In this document: positions 24,623-32,943 of the stretch, piece by piece | Position numbering within the stretch: position 1 is the first letter of the stretch | Layout: every line of letters starts with the position of its first letter | Assembly (NCBI RefSeq): GCF_000764665.1 | Contig: NZ_JRGM01000149.1 | Span: 1 to 48,189, forward strand | Reading direction: 5' to 3' | From: Aeromonas lacus | GTDB lineage: Bacteria > Pseudomonadota > Gammaproteobacteria > Enterobacterales > Aeromonadaceae | Length of the DNA: 48,189 nt | Program-made: the position numbers and the translations under genes | The notes under the pieces: model-generated | The model's input: the letters and a program-made list of their open reading frames with translations, nothing else | What the model was told of the DNA's origin: nothing | Database searches by the model: none

Positions 24623-25774
24623 GTGTACAACTTCCAATATGCCAATCCGACCCGCATCTGTTTCGGCGAGGGGCAGATCGCCAGCCTGCCCGAACTGATC
24701 CCGCCCGGCAGCCGGCTGCTGGTGCTCTACGGCGGTGGCAGCATCAAGCAGAACGGGGTGTATGAGCAGTTGACCCGGGCGCTGGAGGGGGTGACGTGGC
24801 AGGAGTTTTCCGGCATCAGCGCCAACCCCAGATTCGAGCTGTTGATGGAGGCGGTGGCGCAGGTGAAACGCGAGCGCATCGACTTCCTGCTGGCGGTCGG
24901 TGGCGGCTCGGTAGTCGATGGCACCAAGTTTGTCGCGGCCGCCGCCTGCTACGAGGGGGATGATCCCTGGGACATCTGCGGCAAGCAGGCGAGCGTGCAC
25001 AAGGCGCTGCCGATGGGCTGCGTGCTGACCCTGCCGGCGACCGGCTCCGAGAGCAATCCCACTTCGGTGGTGAGCCGGGGGGATGTGAAGATCTCCTTCA
25101 GAAGCCCGCTAGTGCAGCCGCAGTTTGCGGTGCTCGACCCGACCACCACCTACAGCCTGCCGCCGCGCCAGACCGGCAATGGCGTGGTGGACGCCTTCGT
25201 CCATATCGCCGAGCAGTACCTCACCTTCCCGGTGGGGGGCGAGGTGCAGGACAGACTGGCGGAGGGGCTGCTGCAGGTGCTGGTGGAGAATGGCCCCAAA
25301 GCGCTGGCGGAGCCGACCAACTATCAGGTGCGGGCCAATCTGATGTGGGCGGCCAGTCTGGCGCTCAACGGTCTTATCGGTTGCGGGGTGCCGCAGGATT
25401 GGGCCTCCCACGCCATCGGCCATCAGCTGACGGCGCTTTACGGGCTCGACCACGGCCAGAGTCTGGCGGTGGTGCTGCCCGCCCTGCTGCGGGAGCGGGC
25501 AGCGCAGAAGCAGGAGAAGCTGGCCCAGTTTGCCGAGCGGGTGTGGCACTCCAGCCGCGAGGATTATGCCTTGCGCATCGAAGAGGCGATCATCCGCACC
25601 GAACAGTTCTTCCAGCAGATGGGGCTTGGTACCCGGCTCTCTGACTATGGTCTGAGCGAAAGCTGCATTCCGGCGGTCTGTTCCAACCTCAAGCGGGTCG
25701 GGCGTACCGCACTCGGGGAGCAGCAGGATATCGATACGGATCAGGTGGCGCGGATCCTCGCCCGGGCGCTGTGA
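24623..25774 (+). CDS. yqhD: Iron-type alcohol dehydrogenase, YqhD-like
   Basis: The 383-residue protein matches E. coli YqhD through its length. The NADPH site is GGGSxxxxG (YGGGSIKQNG and AVGGGSVVDGTKF), and the metal ligands align as Asp190, His194, His263 and His277 (YqhD Asp194, His198, His267, His281). YqhD is a zinc-bound, NADPH-dependent aldehyde reductase that removes reactive aldehydes such as those from lipid peroxidation, methylglyoxal and glyoxal. The GTG start at 24623 follows GAGGAG at 6 nt. It lies convergent with mgsA, whose product is methylglyoxal; that is suggestive but not evidence of joint control. E. coli yqhD is activated by YqhC, which is absent here. Confidence 0.92.
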   Translation: MYNFQYANPTRICFGEGQIASLPELIPPGSRLLVLYGGGSIKQNGVYEQLTRALEGVTWQEFSGISANPRFELLMEAVAQVKRERIDFLLAVGGGSVVDGTKFVAAAACYEGDDPWDICGKQASVHKALPMGCVLTLPATGSESNPTSVVSRGDVKISFRSPLVQPQFAVLDPTTTYSLPPRQTGNGVVDAFVHIAEQYLTFPVGGEVQDRLAEGLLQVLVENGPKALAEPTNYQVRANLMWAASLALNGLIGCGVPQDWASHAIGHQLTALYGLDHGQSLAVVLPALLRERAAQKQEKLAQFAERVWHSSREDYALRIEEAIIRTEQFFQQMGLGTRLSDYGLSESCIPAVCSNLKRVGRTALGEQQDIDTDQVARILARAL

Positions 25775-25989
25775 GCGGCCAAAGGGAGGATCGGGGGGTT
25801 GCTCTCGTCTGACTGCCAGAGTGACAGGCGTCAGCGCTAAACAAGATTGTTTCAAGAAATGCTGGCTGTAAAATTAGCTTGTTGCGCTGGTGAAATAGTC
25901 GCGCGACCACGCCAGCGGCTTGTTTCATCAGGGCTGGCAAATCCCGCTGGCCGATCTTCCGGTTAATTCGTGCTGACCAAGGGCTATCC

Positions 25990-26034
25990 CCGGATACACC
26001 AAGGGCCGCTTGCTGCGGCCCTTGGTGTATCCGG
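25990..26034. terminator. 20-bp perfect inverted repeat downstream of mgsA
   Basis: A 20-bp perfect stem (25990-26009 with 26015-26034, loop TTGCT) lies 8 nt past the mgsA stop. Its length fits a terminator, but neither side has a T run, so it may instead stabilise the mRNA 3' end or block exonucleases. Confidence 0.5.
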
Positions 26035-26042
26035 CGGATCTG

Positions 26043-26501
26043 TTACTCGGTACGTGCCTTGAGGTAGCCGGCGTAGTCCGGGATCTGCACGCTGAATGCC
26101 TGCCGCATATGGGGGCTGTCCATGATGAAGTCGGCGGTCGCTTCGTTGGTGGCAACCGGGATGTTCCACACCGCAGCCAGTCGCAGCAGCGCTTTCACAT
26201 CCGGATCGTGCGGCACCGCATTGAGGGGATCCCAGAAGAAGATCAGCACGTCGATCTTCCCTTCGGCAATCAGGGCGCCAAGCTGCTGGTCGCCACCCAT
26301 GGGGCCGGAGAAGAGGCAGGTGATGGGCAACTCGGCCTTTTTGCCGAGCATGGTGCCGGTGGTGCCGGTGGCATAGAGGTGGTGGAGCTTGAGCTCCTCC
26401 TTGCGGCGCATGACCCAGTTCAGCAGAGGGGTTTTCATGTTGTCGTGAGCGACCAGTGCCACCCGCTTGTGGGGAGCCATCTCGCGTGCAATCTGTTCCA
26501 T
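26043..26501 (-). CDS. mgsA: Methylglyoxal synthase
   Basis: The 152-residue enzyme matches E. coli MgsA in length and sequence: [43 protein letters not shown] and [13 protein letters not shown]. The catalytic Asp lies in the GGDQQ motif. It converts dihydroxyacetone phosphate to methylglyoxal in the cytoplasm, a bypass that relieves sugar-phosphate stress. The ATG at 26501 gives the family's usual length; the open frame continues far upstream (to 26774) through the bfr terminator and is not coding there. A long hairpin follows the stop. It is a separate unit from bfr, with which it shares only a strand. Confidence 0.96.
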   Translation of the reverse strand: MEQIAREMAPHKRVALVAHDNMKTPLLNWVMRRKEELKLHHLYATGTTGTMLGKKAELPITCLFSGPMGGDQQLGALIAEGKIDVLIFFWDPLNAVPHDPDVKALLRLAAVWNIPVATNEATADFIMDSPHMRQAFSVQIPDYAGYLKARTE

Positions 26502-26620
26502 GAAGGTATCCGTAGCATTGTGATTGGAATTGAGCCGTATCCTAATCGAAAGCCATGACAGATGCTGTGTCGGGCGTATTAACTGTGATCCTGACAGAAA
26601 GTTTTCGGGCAATGGTGGCC

Positions 26621-26659
26621 CAAATGAAGAGACCCGCCAGCAGCGGGTCTCTTCATTTG
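26621..26659. terminator. 17-bp perfect inverted repeat downstream of bfr
   Basis: A 17-bp perfect stem (26621-26637 with 26643-26659, loop CAGCA) lies 14 nt past the bfr stop. T-rich bases on the distal side are few, so termination is likely but not typical. Confidence 0.6.
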
Positions 26660-26673
26660 AGTTCTTTGGAGGG

Positions 26674-27150
26674 TCAGGATCCGTGGTGCAGCTGCGCCTG
26701 CTGGTAGTTCTCCAGCCCGATGCGATCGATGAGATCGAGCTGGGTCTCCAGCCAGTCCACATGCTCCTCCTCATCTTCCAGGATCTCCTGAAACAGGTCG
26801 CGGCTGATGTAATCCTGCACCGATTCGGCGTAGGCGATGGCCACTTTCAGGTCTGGGATGGCATCCATCTCCAGCGAGAGGTCGCAGCGCAGCATCTCTT
26901 CCACCGTTTCACCGATGCGCAGCTTGCCGAGATCCTGCAGGTTGGGCAGCCCTTCGAGAAACAGCACCCGTTTGACCAGCTCGTCGGCGTGCTTCATCTC
27001 GTCGATGGATTCGTGGTACTCCTTGTGCCCGAGCGCCTTGAGGCCCCAGTCATCGTAGATGCGGGCGTGCAGGAAGTATTGGTTGATGGCTATCAGCTCA
27101 TTGGCCAGCACCTTGTTGAGGTGGGCAATGATCTTGGGGTCTCCTTTCAT
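26674..27150 (-). CDS. bfr: Bacterioferritin
   Basis: The 158-residue protein is a clear E. coli Bfr orthologue: [74 protein letters not shown]. The ferroxidase ligands Glu18, Glu51, His54, Glu94, Glu127 and His130 are recoverable in these motifs, and Met52 is the haem ligand. It forms a 24-subunit shell that stores iron as a ferric mineral. The ATG at 27150 follows AAGGAG. bfd lies 83 nt upstream on the same strand; the pair is the usual storage-release module, Bfd reducing the haem to release iron. Confidence 0.97.
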   Translation of the reverse strand: MKGDPKIIAHLNKVLANELIAINQYFLHARIYDDWGLKALGHKEYHESIDEMKHADELVKRVLFLEGLPNLQDLGKLRIGETVEEMLRCDLSLEMDAIPDLKVAIAYAESVQDYISRDLFQEILEDEEEHVDWLETQLDLIDRIGLENYQQAQLHHGS

Positions 27151-27233
27151 CGACAGTGCTCCTTGGTTCGTGCCTGAGGTGGCAATCATCAGAGCTTAGT
27201 CGAGAAACATGACGACTTCGGGATGGTGGCGGA

Positions 27234-27440
27234 TCAGGCCACTTCGTAGTAGAGCGGGGTTTGCTCCTGCTCCATCTTGTCGAGCTCGGCGGCGATGATC
27301 TCCATGGTCATGCGCACGCACTTGCCGCACTGGGCGCCCACCTCGAGCGACTGCTTGAGCTGGCGGAACTCGCTGCTACCTGACTGCACCGCCTTGCGGA
27401 TCTGGGTATCTGTGATGCCGCGGCACAAACAGACGTACAT
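27234..27440 (-). CDS. bfd: Bacterioferritin-associated ferredoxin Bfd
   Basis: The 68-residue protein has the Bfd cysteine spacing C4-x-C6 ... C38-xx-C41 for one [2Fe-2S] cluster (MYVCLCRG and GAQCGKC). It binds Bfr near a haem and passes electrons that reduce the stored ferric iron so that it can leave the shell. The ATG at 27440 follows GAGG at 8-9 nt. A promoter candidate lies upstream, and a Fur-like site spans its spacer, as expected for a gene that should be induced in iron shortage. The bfr gene follows 83 nt downstream; co-transcription is possible. Confidence 0.95.
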   Translation of the reverse strand: MYVCLCRGITDTQIRKAVQSGSSEFRQLKQSLEVGAQCGKCVRMTMEIIAAELDKMEQEQTPLYYEVA

Positions 27441-27469
27441 GGTGGATTACCTCATATGAAATTGAGTGA

Positions 27470-27498
27470 AATCTAAATGAGAGTGGTTCGCAATGCAA
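27470..27498 (-). promoter_or_regulatory. bfd promoter with candidate Fur site
   Basis: On the minus strand a -35-like TTGCAT (27493-27498) and a -10-like TAGATT (27470-27475) are 17 nt apart. Between them, 27476-27494 reads AATGAGAGTGGTTCGCAAT on the plus strand, 15 of 18 matches to the inverted AATGAGAAT-N-ATTCTCATT form of a Fur box. Fur repression of bfd is known in E. coli. Confidence 0.5.
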
Positions 27499-27577
27499 AT
27501 AACCATTGGTAATAAGATCCCCCGCTTGCCACTTGTCACCCCCTTGGGGAGAATGCCCTGATACAGAGGGAACCATC

Positions 27578-27889
27578 ATGCTCAAGAAACTGTTCAGCGC
27601 CCTGTTCGGGGGCGAGCCAGCCAAGGCTGCGGAAGTCACTCCCACCGAATATGCCGGCTATCTCATCTATCCGGAACCCATGGCCGAAGGTGGCCAGTAC
27701 CGGCTGGCAGGCCGCATCACCAAAGAGGTGGACGGCGTGCTGCAAACCCACCGCTTTATCCGCTCCGATCTGTTTGCCAACCCGGCCGATGCCGAGCGCT
27801 TCATGGTGCAGAAGGCTCACACCTTTATCGATCAGATGGGGGATCGCATGTTCGAGCCCCGCAAACCGGCTGACAGCCAAGCTTCATGA
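27578..27889 (+). CDS. HlyU-family protein (PF10115 type)
   Basis: The 103-residue protein starts MLKKLFSALFGGEPAK. It contains EYAGYLIYPEPMAEGGQYRLAGRI and HRFIRSDLF, the pattern of the small HlyU family annotated as a transcriptional activator in Vibrionaceae and Aeromonas. This is not the ArsR-type HlyU. No helix-turn-helix is evident, so the regulator label rests on family naming. The ATG at 27578 follows AGAGGG. Its stop overlaps the tmcA start (ATGA), so the two genes are translationally coupled, which suggests a tRNA- or growth-linked role rather than a haemolysin one. Upstream it shares a promoter region with bfd. Confidence 0.8.
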   Translation: MLKKLFSALFGGEPAKAAEVTPTEYAGYLIYPEPMAEGGQYRLAGRITKEVDGVLQTHRFIRSDLFANPADAERFMVQKAHTFIDQMGDRMFEPRKPADSQAS

Positions 27890-29952
27890 CGCCGTCAGAG
27901 CTCAACAGCCTGCGCGAGGCGCTGGCCCGCTCCGGCGAGCGGCGGCTGATCTGGCTGGAGGGGGAGGAGGCTGAGTGCATTGCCCGCGCCCAATCCCTGC
28001 TCGGCGAGCACATCTTCTGGCTGGGCGCCGGGCCCGAGTGCTATGCCCCGCAACCCGCCGCCAAGGCGCTGCAGCGGCTCGGTCAGGAGTGCGACACGCT
28101 GGTGTTCAACGCCTTCAGCGGCTTTCATCCCGATGCCTTCGGGGCGTTGGCGGGCACTCTGCGCGCCGGTGGCTTGCTGTTGCTGCTGACCCCGCCCAGA
28201 GCGCAGTGGCCCGCATGGCCGGATCCCGACCGGATTCGGCTGGTGGCCCAGCCGGAGGAGGCGAGTCGGGCCGGTCACGGCTTTATCGCCCGGCTGGTGC
28301 GGTTGCTGGCGGGGGATCCTGCCCTCTCGCTGGAGCCGCCGGTTTGCTCGCAGCCGTGGCAACCGCTTGGGCCGGAGCGCAGGCTGAGCTGCGATCAGGC
28401 ACGGGCACTGCCCGCCATCCACAAGGTGTTGCACGGTCATCGTCGTCGGCCGCTGGTGCTGAGCGCTGACCGCGGTCGGGGCAAGAGTGCGCTGCTGGGG
28501 CTGGCTGCCGCCGAGCTGCTGCGCCAGCAGCCCGGGCTGAACATAGTGGTGACGGCCCCCTCACAAGCGACAGCGGCGACCCTGTTTGCCCATGCCGCTC
28601 GCGGGTTAGATACTACGCCGGAACAACTGACCGGGCTGAGCTACTGCTCGCCGGATCGGCTGGTGCACGAGGCGATTAATCCCGATCTGCTGCTGGTGGA
28701 TGAAGCTGCCGCCATTCCTACCCCGCTGCTTGAAGCCATGCTGGCCCGTCACAGCCGCATCGTATTTGCCACCACCGAACACGGTTACGAAGGGACGGGG
28801 CGCGGCTTTCACCTGCGCTTCAAGCGGGTGCTCGATAGCCAGACCCCGGAGTGGCAGGAGATCCACCTCTCTGAGCCCATTCGCTGGAGTGAGCGCGATC
28901 CGCTGGAGCCGCTGATTTTCCGCCTGCTCGGTCTCAATGCCGAAGTGGCAACTCCCTTGCCGCCGACCAGCCCGAACTGGCGTCTGGTCAGTCAGGAGGC
29001 GCTGGCGAGCGACGAGGCGTTGCTCAACCAGCTGTTCGGCCTGCTGGTGCTGGCTCACTACCAGACCACGCCGAGCGATCTCCGATCCCTGCTGGAGAGC
29101 CCGGATCTCGACATCCATCTGCTGGAGCAGGATGAGAGCCTGCTGGGAGTGGCCTTGGTGGCGCGGGAAGGGGGGATAGACCCTGAACTTGCCGAGGCGA
29201 TCTGGGCCGGTCGACGCCGTCCGCGTGGCCATTTGCTGCCCCAGTCGTTGCTGGCCCATGCCGGTTTCAAAACGGCGGGGGCGCGCAGTTACGCCCGGGC
29301 GATGCGTATCGCCATCCATCCCGAGCTGCATCGCCACGGTCTGGGTTCGCTGCTGCTTGGCAAGCTTGAGAAGCACTATCGCCAGATTGGTATCGACTAC
29401 CTCGGCTCTGCCTTTTCGGCCAGCGCTGACCTGCTCCCCTTCTGGCGCAAGGCCGGGTTGACGGTGCTGCGCATCGGTTTGCAGCGGGATGCCGCCAGCG
29501 GCTGCCACGCCGCCCTGCTGCTCAAAGCGCTGAAACCCGAGTATGAGCCCGAGCTGGATCAGTGGCAGCAGCGTTTTGTACGCCAGCTGCCGACCCTGCT
29601 GGCGGGTGAGTTGAGCGCGTTGGATCCCGAGCTGGTATGGCAATGCCTGCAAGGCAGTACCGTCACTGAGCCGGAGCTTGGCGAGTTCGAGCGCGACGAG
29701 ATTGAGTGCTTTGCCCTGCATCACAAGCCGTTCGAACTGAGCCAATCCAGCCTGCAGTTGTGGCTGGCACGCCATCTGGCTCGGCTGGCTTCACTCACTT
29801 CTGACGAGCGGTATCTGCTGATCGCCACCATCTGGCAATACGCAGAGTGGGGGGCGCTGGCTGCGAGGTTGCAACTGGCGGGCAAGCCCGCAGTTATCAA
29901 GGCGCTGCGGGCACTGCTGGCGCGTCTCTTGAGCTCCCCTACCACTCGATAG
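27886..29952 (+). CDS. tmcA: tRNA(Met) cytidine acetyltransferase TmcA
   Basis: The 688-residue enzyme has an N-terminal DUF1726-type domain (~1-150), an RecD-like helicase ATPase with Walker A GRGKS (197-201) and Walker B VDEA (271-274), and a GNAT domain (~400-530, RIAIHPELHRHGLGSLLLG). A C-terminal RNA-binding domain follows (~550-680). It acetylates the wobble cytidine (C34) of elongator tRNA-Met in an ATP-dependent way, avoiding misreading of AUA. The start at 27886 overlaps the HlyU-family stop by 4 nt. Its stop codon overlaps the convergent SDR gene by 14 nt. I see no frameshift. Confidence 0.95.
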   Translation: MTPSELNSLREALARSGERRLIWLEGEEAECIARAQSLLGEHIFWLGAGPECYAPQPAAKALQRLGQECDTLVFNAFSGFHPDAFGALAGTLRAGGLLLLLTPPRAQWPAWPDPDRIRLVAQPEEASRAGHGFIARLVRLLAGDPALSLEPPVCSQPWQPLGPERRLSCDQARALPAIHKVLHGHRRRPLVLSADRGRGKSALLGLAAAELLRQQPGLNIVVTAPSQATAATLFAHAARGLDTTPEQLTGLSYCSPDRLVHEAINPDLLLVDEAAAIPTPLLEAMLARHSRIVFATTEHGYEGTGRGFHLRFKRVLDSQTPEWQEIHLSEPIRWSERDPLEPLIFRLLGLNAEVATPLPPTSPNWRLVSQEALASDEALLNQLFGLLVLAHYQTTPSDLRSLLESPDLDIHLLEQDESLLGVALVAREGGIDPELAEAIWAGRRRPRGHLLPQSLLAHAGFKTAGARSYARAMRIAIHPELHRHGLGSLLLGKLEKHYRQIGIDYLGSAFSASADLLPFWRKAGLTVLRIGLQRDAASGCHAALLLKALKPEYEPELDQWQQRFVRQLPTLLAGELSALDPELVWQCLQGSTVTEPELGEFERDEIECFALHHKPFELSQSSLQLWLARHLARLASLTSDERYLLIATIWQYAEWGALAARLQLAGKPAVIKALRALLARLLSSPTTR

Positions 29953-30658
29953 GTTTGCCCTGCCAGTCGAGAAAGCTCAGTTCACTATCCGGTTGCAGCC
30001 GGCTCATCAGGTTAACCAGATGGCCGGCGACCTGCTCGGGACTCTGCACATTTCCCGCCGGTACATTGGCGTGAAACGGGCGGGAGAGCGGGGTATCCAC
30101 GGTGCCGGGATGGAAGGCCAGCAATTTGACGCCAGGAGCCCGCCGGGCCAGCTCGATGGCGGCACACTTGAGCAGCATGTTGAGGGCGGCTTTGGATGTG
30201 CGATAGCCATACCAGCCGCCAGCGCGGTTGTCGCCAATGCTGCCGACCCGGGCGCTGAGAACGGCCAGAGTGCAAGGCTCGCGGCCAAACAGCGGTAACA
30301 ACTGGCTGATCCAGCGCAGCGGCAGCAAGGCGTTGGTCTGGTAGAGGTGGGTCATGGCCGCGAGATTGAGTGCTTCGAGCCGCTTCTCCGGCTGGATCTC
30401 CCCCTGATGCAGGATGCCGTTGCAGATCACCACCCGATGCGGTCTCGGCGCCAATTCCGCGATGCGGGCCACCACTTCTGTCATCTGCTCATCGCTGTAA
30501 TCACAATATAGCCAGTGCAAGGCCGGCGATGAGAGGCCAGCAGGTGCGGGCTGACGACTGATGGCAATCACTGGCCCGACACCAGCCGCCAACCAGTGTG
30601 CCACCAGAGCTGCCCCGATACCGCCAGAAGCTCCAATCACGACGATACCTTCACTCAT
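29939..30658 (-). CDS. Short-chain dehydrogenase/reductase
   Basis: The 239-residue protein is a classical SDR. It has the NAD(P)-binding GASGGIGAAL near residue 10, CNGIL in place of NNAG, LSARVGSI holding the Ser, and YGYRTSKAAL holding the Tyr and Lys of the active site. It resembles the CsgA-like SDRs found in marine gammaproteobacteria, whose substrates are unknown. The ATG at 30658 follows AAGGAG at 6 nt. Its 3' end overlaps tmcA by 14 nt on the opposite strand, so the two mRNAs are complementary there. The NNAG to CNGIL change is normal within this subgroup and not a sign of decay. Confidence 0.9.
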   Translation of the reverse strand: MSEGIVVIGASGGIGAALVAHWLAAGVGPVIAISRQPAPAGLSSPALHWLYCDYSDEQMTEVVARIAELAPRPHRVVICNGILHQGEIQPEKRLEALNLAAMTHLYQTNALLPLRWISQLLPLFGREPCTLAVLSARVGSIGDNRAGGWYGYRTSKAALNMLLKCAAIELARRAPGVKLLAFHPGTVDTPLSRPFHANVPAGNVQSPEQVAGHLVNLMSRLQPDSELSFLDWQGKPIEW

Positions 30659-30862
30659 CTCAGGCTCCTTATGAGCGCATGGTGGGGTTCACCATCACGC
30701 AAATTTTGTCCTGATTGGCAGATACGATTGTGCCAGCCTGCGGGATCAAGCGGTTAAGGCTGCAATCTTGCCGAGATCCGAGCCGCTGGGCGAATTCCAT
30801 TCCTATACTGAGGGAAAACCGCAGCGGAGTGCTGCCTGCGCAACCAGAGCATGAGAGTCACC

Positions 30863-31879
30863 ATGATGGCCAAAGACGGGGAAGAGCGTAAATCCATTCT
30901 GACCGAGAGCGGCACCAACGAGCTCGAGATCATCGAATTTCACCTCAAGAAACAGCTGCCGGACGGGCGCGAGAAGATCGCCTACTACGGGATCAACGTC
31001 GCCAAGGTGCGCGAGGTGATCCGGGTGCCCGAAACCACCGATTACCCCAATGCCCAGCGCCACATGGTGGGGGTATTCTCCCTGCGGGATCGTCTCATCC
31101 CGCTGGTGGATCTGGCGGGGTGGCTCGGCATCAAGACCAACCCGGACCCAAGCCACAAGGTGGTGATCGTCACCGACTTCAACAAGATGGCCAATGGCTT
31201 TCTCATCGACAGCGTCAGCCGGATTCACCGGGTCTCCTGGGAGGATGTGGAGTCACCCAGCCAGTTTCTGGAGGCGGGGGAGAACGACTGCGTGGTGGCG
31301 GTGGTCAGGCGCGATGGCAACCTCATCATGATCCTCGATTTCGAGAAGATCATCGCCGACATCAACCCCGAGCTCAGCATGGAGAAGTACGACGTCACCC
31401 AGGATCGCAAGGTGATCATCGACGATCGCATGATGGCGCTGCGTCAGGGCAAAACCATTCTGGTGGTGGATGACTCGGCCTTTATCCGCAAGATGATCGA
31501 AACGACCCTGCGCACCGCCGGCTATAACGTGATAACGGCCAAGGACGGGGGAGAGGGGCTGGAGATGATGACGGATTTCGATCGTCTGGCCCAAGAGGAG
31601 AGGATGCCGGTCTCTGGCTTCGTCAACGCGGTGATCACCGATGTGGAGATGCCGCGCATGGACGGCATGCACCTGCTCAAGCGGCTGCGGGAGACCCCCT
31701 CCTACAAGGAGATGCCCATCGTGATGTTCTCCTCGTTGATGAGCGATGACAACCGCCAGAAGGCGCTGCAACTGGGGGCGAACGATACCATCACCAAACC
31801 CGAGATTGGGCGGATGGTGGGGATGATGGATCATATGCTGCTGGGGATAGCGCTCCCTTCACCCGCCAACAATATCTGA
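30863..31879 (+). CDS. cheV: CheV-type chemotaxis coupling protein
   Basis: The 338-residue protein joins a CheW-like domain (~20-165; FSLRDRLIPLVDLAGWLG, VSRIHRVSWEDV) to a receiver domain (~195-330). The receiver has the acidic pair VDDS, phospho-acceptor Asp260 in ITDVEMPRMDG and conserved Lys in TKPE. CheV links chemoreceptors to CheA and its receiver adjusts that coupling, as in Bacillus and Vibrio. It is not next to other che genes, as is common for extra CheV copies. The start is chosen at ATG 30863 because GAGAG precedes it at 5 nt; ATG 30851 has CAGAG too close. A strong terminator follows. Confidence 0.9.
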   Translation: MMAKDGEERKSILTESGTNELEIIEFHLKKQLPDGREKIAYYGINVAKVREVIRVPETTDYPNAQRHMVGVFSLRDRLIPLVDLAGWLGIKTNPDPSHKVVIVTDFNKMANGFLIDSVSRIHRVSWEDVESPSQFLEAGENDCVVAVVRRDGNLIMILDFEKIIADINPELSMEKYDVTQDRKVIIDDRMMALRQGKTILVVDDSAFIRKMIETTLRTAGYNVITAKDGGEGLEMMTDFDRLAQEERMPVSGFVNAVITDVEMPRMDGMHLLKRLRETPSYKEMPIVMFSSLMSDDNRQKALQLGANDTITKPEIGRMVGMMDHMLLGIALPSPANNI

Positions 31880-31897
31880 TAGCGGATTAGCCAAGAG

Positions 31898-31931
31898 AAA
31901 ACGGCCACCCCAGGGGGTGGCCGTTTTGTTT
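31898..31931. terminator. Bidirectional terminator after cheV
   Basis: AAAACGGCCACCCC (31898-31911) and GGGGTGGCCGTTTT (31914-31927) form a 14-bp perfect repeat with A and T flanks. It lies between the convergent cheV and sanA genes. Confidence 0.88.
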
Positions 31932-31981
31932 TCACTGGTTATCTGAAGGTCAGGCAGGTTTTTCCTGATCAAGCGTCACGC

Positions 31982-32767
31982 TCAGGAGGCAACGCTGGCA
32001 CTGGCTGCAGAGGGGGCAACCGGCAGTTCGATAGCCGGTTTGGCCGGCTCTTCGGCAGGCTTGGGCGGTTTGATGCAGGGCTGCACAGTGCCGATGGTGC
32101 TGAGCGACAGGCAGGGGATCGGCAGACCGATATGGACGGGTTCGCCGAGAAACTTGGGCCCCTTGTCCAGCACGTAGAGATCGACCAGTCCCATCACCCG
32201 GGCAAACACCTCGCGGATCCGGGTGCGGATGCCCTGATAGGCGCTGGGATCATCGGCGTTGAAGCCGACCGCATCGATACCAAAGTGACGGGCAATAAAG
32301 ATGGCCCGCTCGTTGTGAAAGCCCTGAGAGACCACGGTAAAGCGCTCCTGACCGAATACCTCTTTGGCTCTGACCACAGAGTCGAGGGTGCGGAAGCCGG
32401 CGAAATCCATGTAGATGGCGGAGGCCGGGATCCCTGACTTGATCAGGGCGCGTCGCATCTGGCGCGGTTCGTTGTACTGCAGGGTAGCGTTGTCGCCGGA
32501 GACCAGGATGTAGTCCACCTTGGCATTGTTGTAGAGCTCGGCCGCCGCCTTGATGCGGTATTTGAAGTAGTGGTTGGGGCCACCGCCCGAGAGGTATTTG
32601 GAGGTGCCCAGCACCACGGCAACCCGGTTGTATGGCACGTCGCTCACCTTGTCGAAGGTGTAGTGGCGTGCATCCGAGACGATCCACTCGCTATAGGCCA
32701 GCACCGAGGCAATCAGGGCCAGCAGTGACAGCAGGCAGGCGAGGAGGATCTTGGCAAACTTCTTCAT
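31982..32767 (-). CDS. sanA: SanA/YdcF-type envelope protein
   Basis: The 261-residue protein has an N-terminal transmembrane anchor (FAKILLACLLSLLALIASVLAYS) and a DUF218 domain: RVAVVLGTSKYLSGGGPN, DYILVSGDNATLQYNEP, IYMDFAGFRTLDSVVRAKEVFG, QGFHNERAIFIARHFG. SanA in E. coli supports envelope barrier function; mutants become sensitive to vancomycin at high temperature. Beyond the family core (E. coli 239 residues), the C-terminus adds a Pro/Ala-rich tail (IKPPKPAEEPAKPAIELPVA) with no known function. The start is ATG at 32767 with only a weak Shine-Dalgarno. It follows the collagenase gene on the strand, 176 nt away across a terminator, so it is a separate unit. Confidence 0.87.
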   Translation of the reverse strand: MKKFAKILLACLLSLLALIASVLAYSEWIVSDARHYTFDKVSDVPYNRVAVVLGTSKYLSGGGPNHYFKYRIKAAAELYNNAKVDYILVSGDNATLQYNEPRQMRRALIKSGIPASAIYMDFAGFRTLDSVVRAKEVFGQERFTVVSQGFHNERAIFIARHFGIDAVGFNADDPSAYQGIRTRIREVFARVMGLVDLYVLDKGPKFLGEPVHIGLPIPCLSLSTIGTVQPCIKPPKPAEEPAKPAIELPVAPSAASASVAS

Positions 32768-32892
32768 GCGCGATGCGGTTTGGGTCTGAAATTGGGAATG
32801 GCTTTTGGCATTCTATTACAACTCGGCTGTTGGCGTCAGGCTTGATAGCAGTAGCGGGACGCATTGGGGCAGAGCTTGTCGCAGGAAATCAC

Positions 32893-32925
32893 GGATATAA
32901 AGAGGGGCTGCGCTGGCAGCCCCTC
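32893..32925 (-). terminator. Terminator of the collagenase gene
   Basis: On the minus strand GAGGGGCTG pairs with CAGCCCCTC (9 bp, plus-strand 32902-32925) and is followed by TTTATAT. It lies 18 nt past the collagenase stop. Confidence 0.75.
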
Positions 32926-32943
32926 GACGTTTTCAGGCCCGGC

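Noticed and set aside
26502..26774. Upstream extension of mgsA
   Set aside because: The frame passes through the bfr terminator and into bfr; homology and length place the start at 26501.
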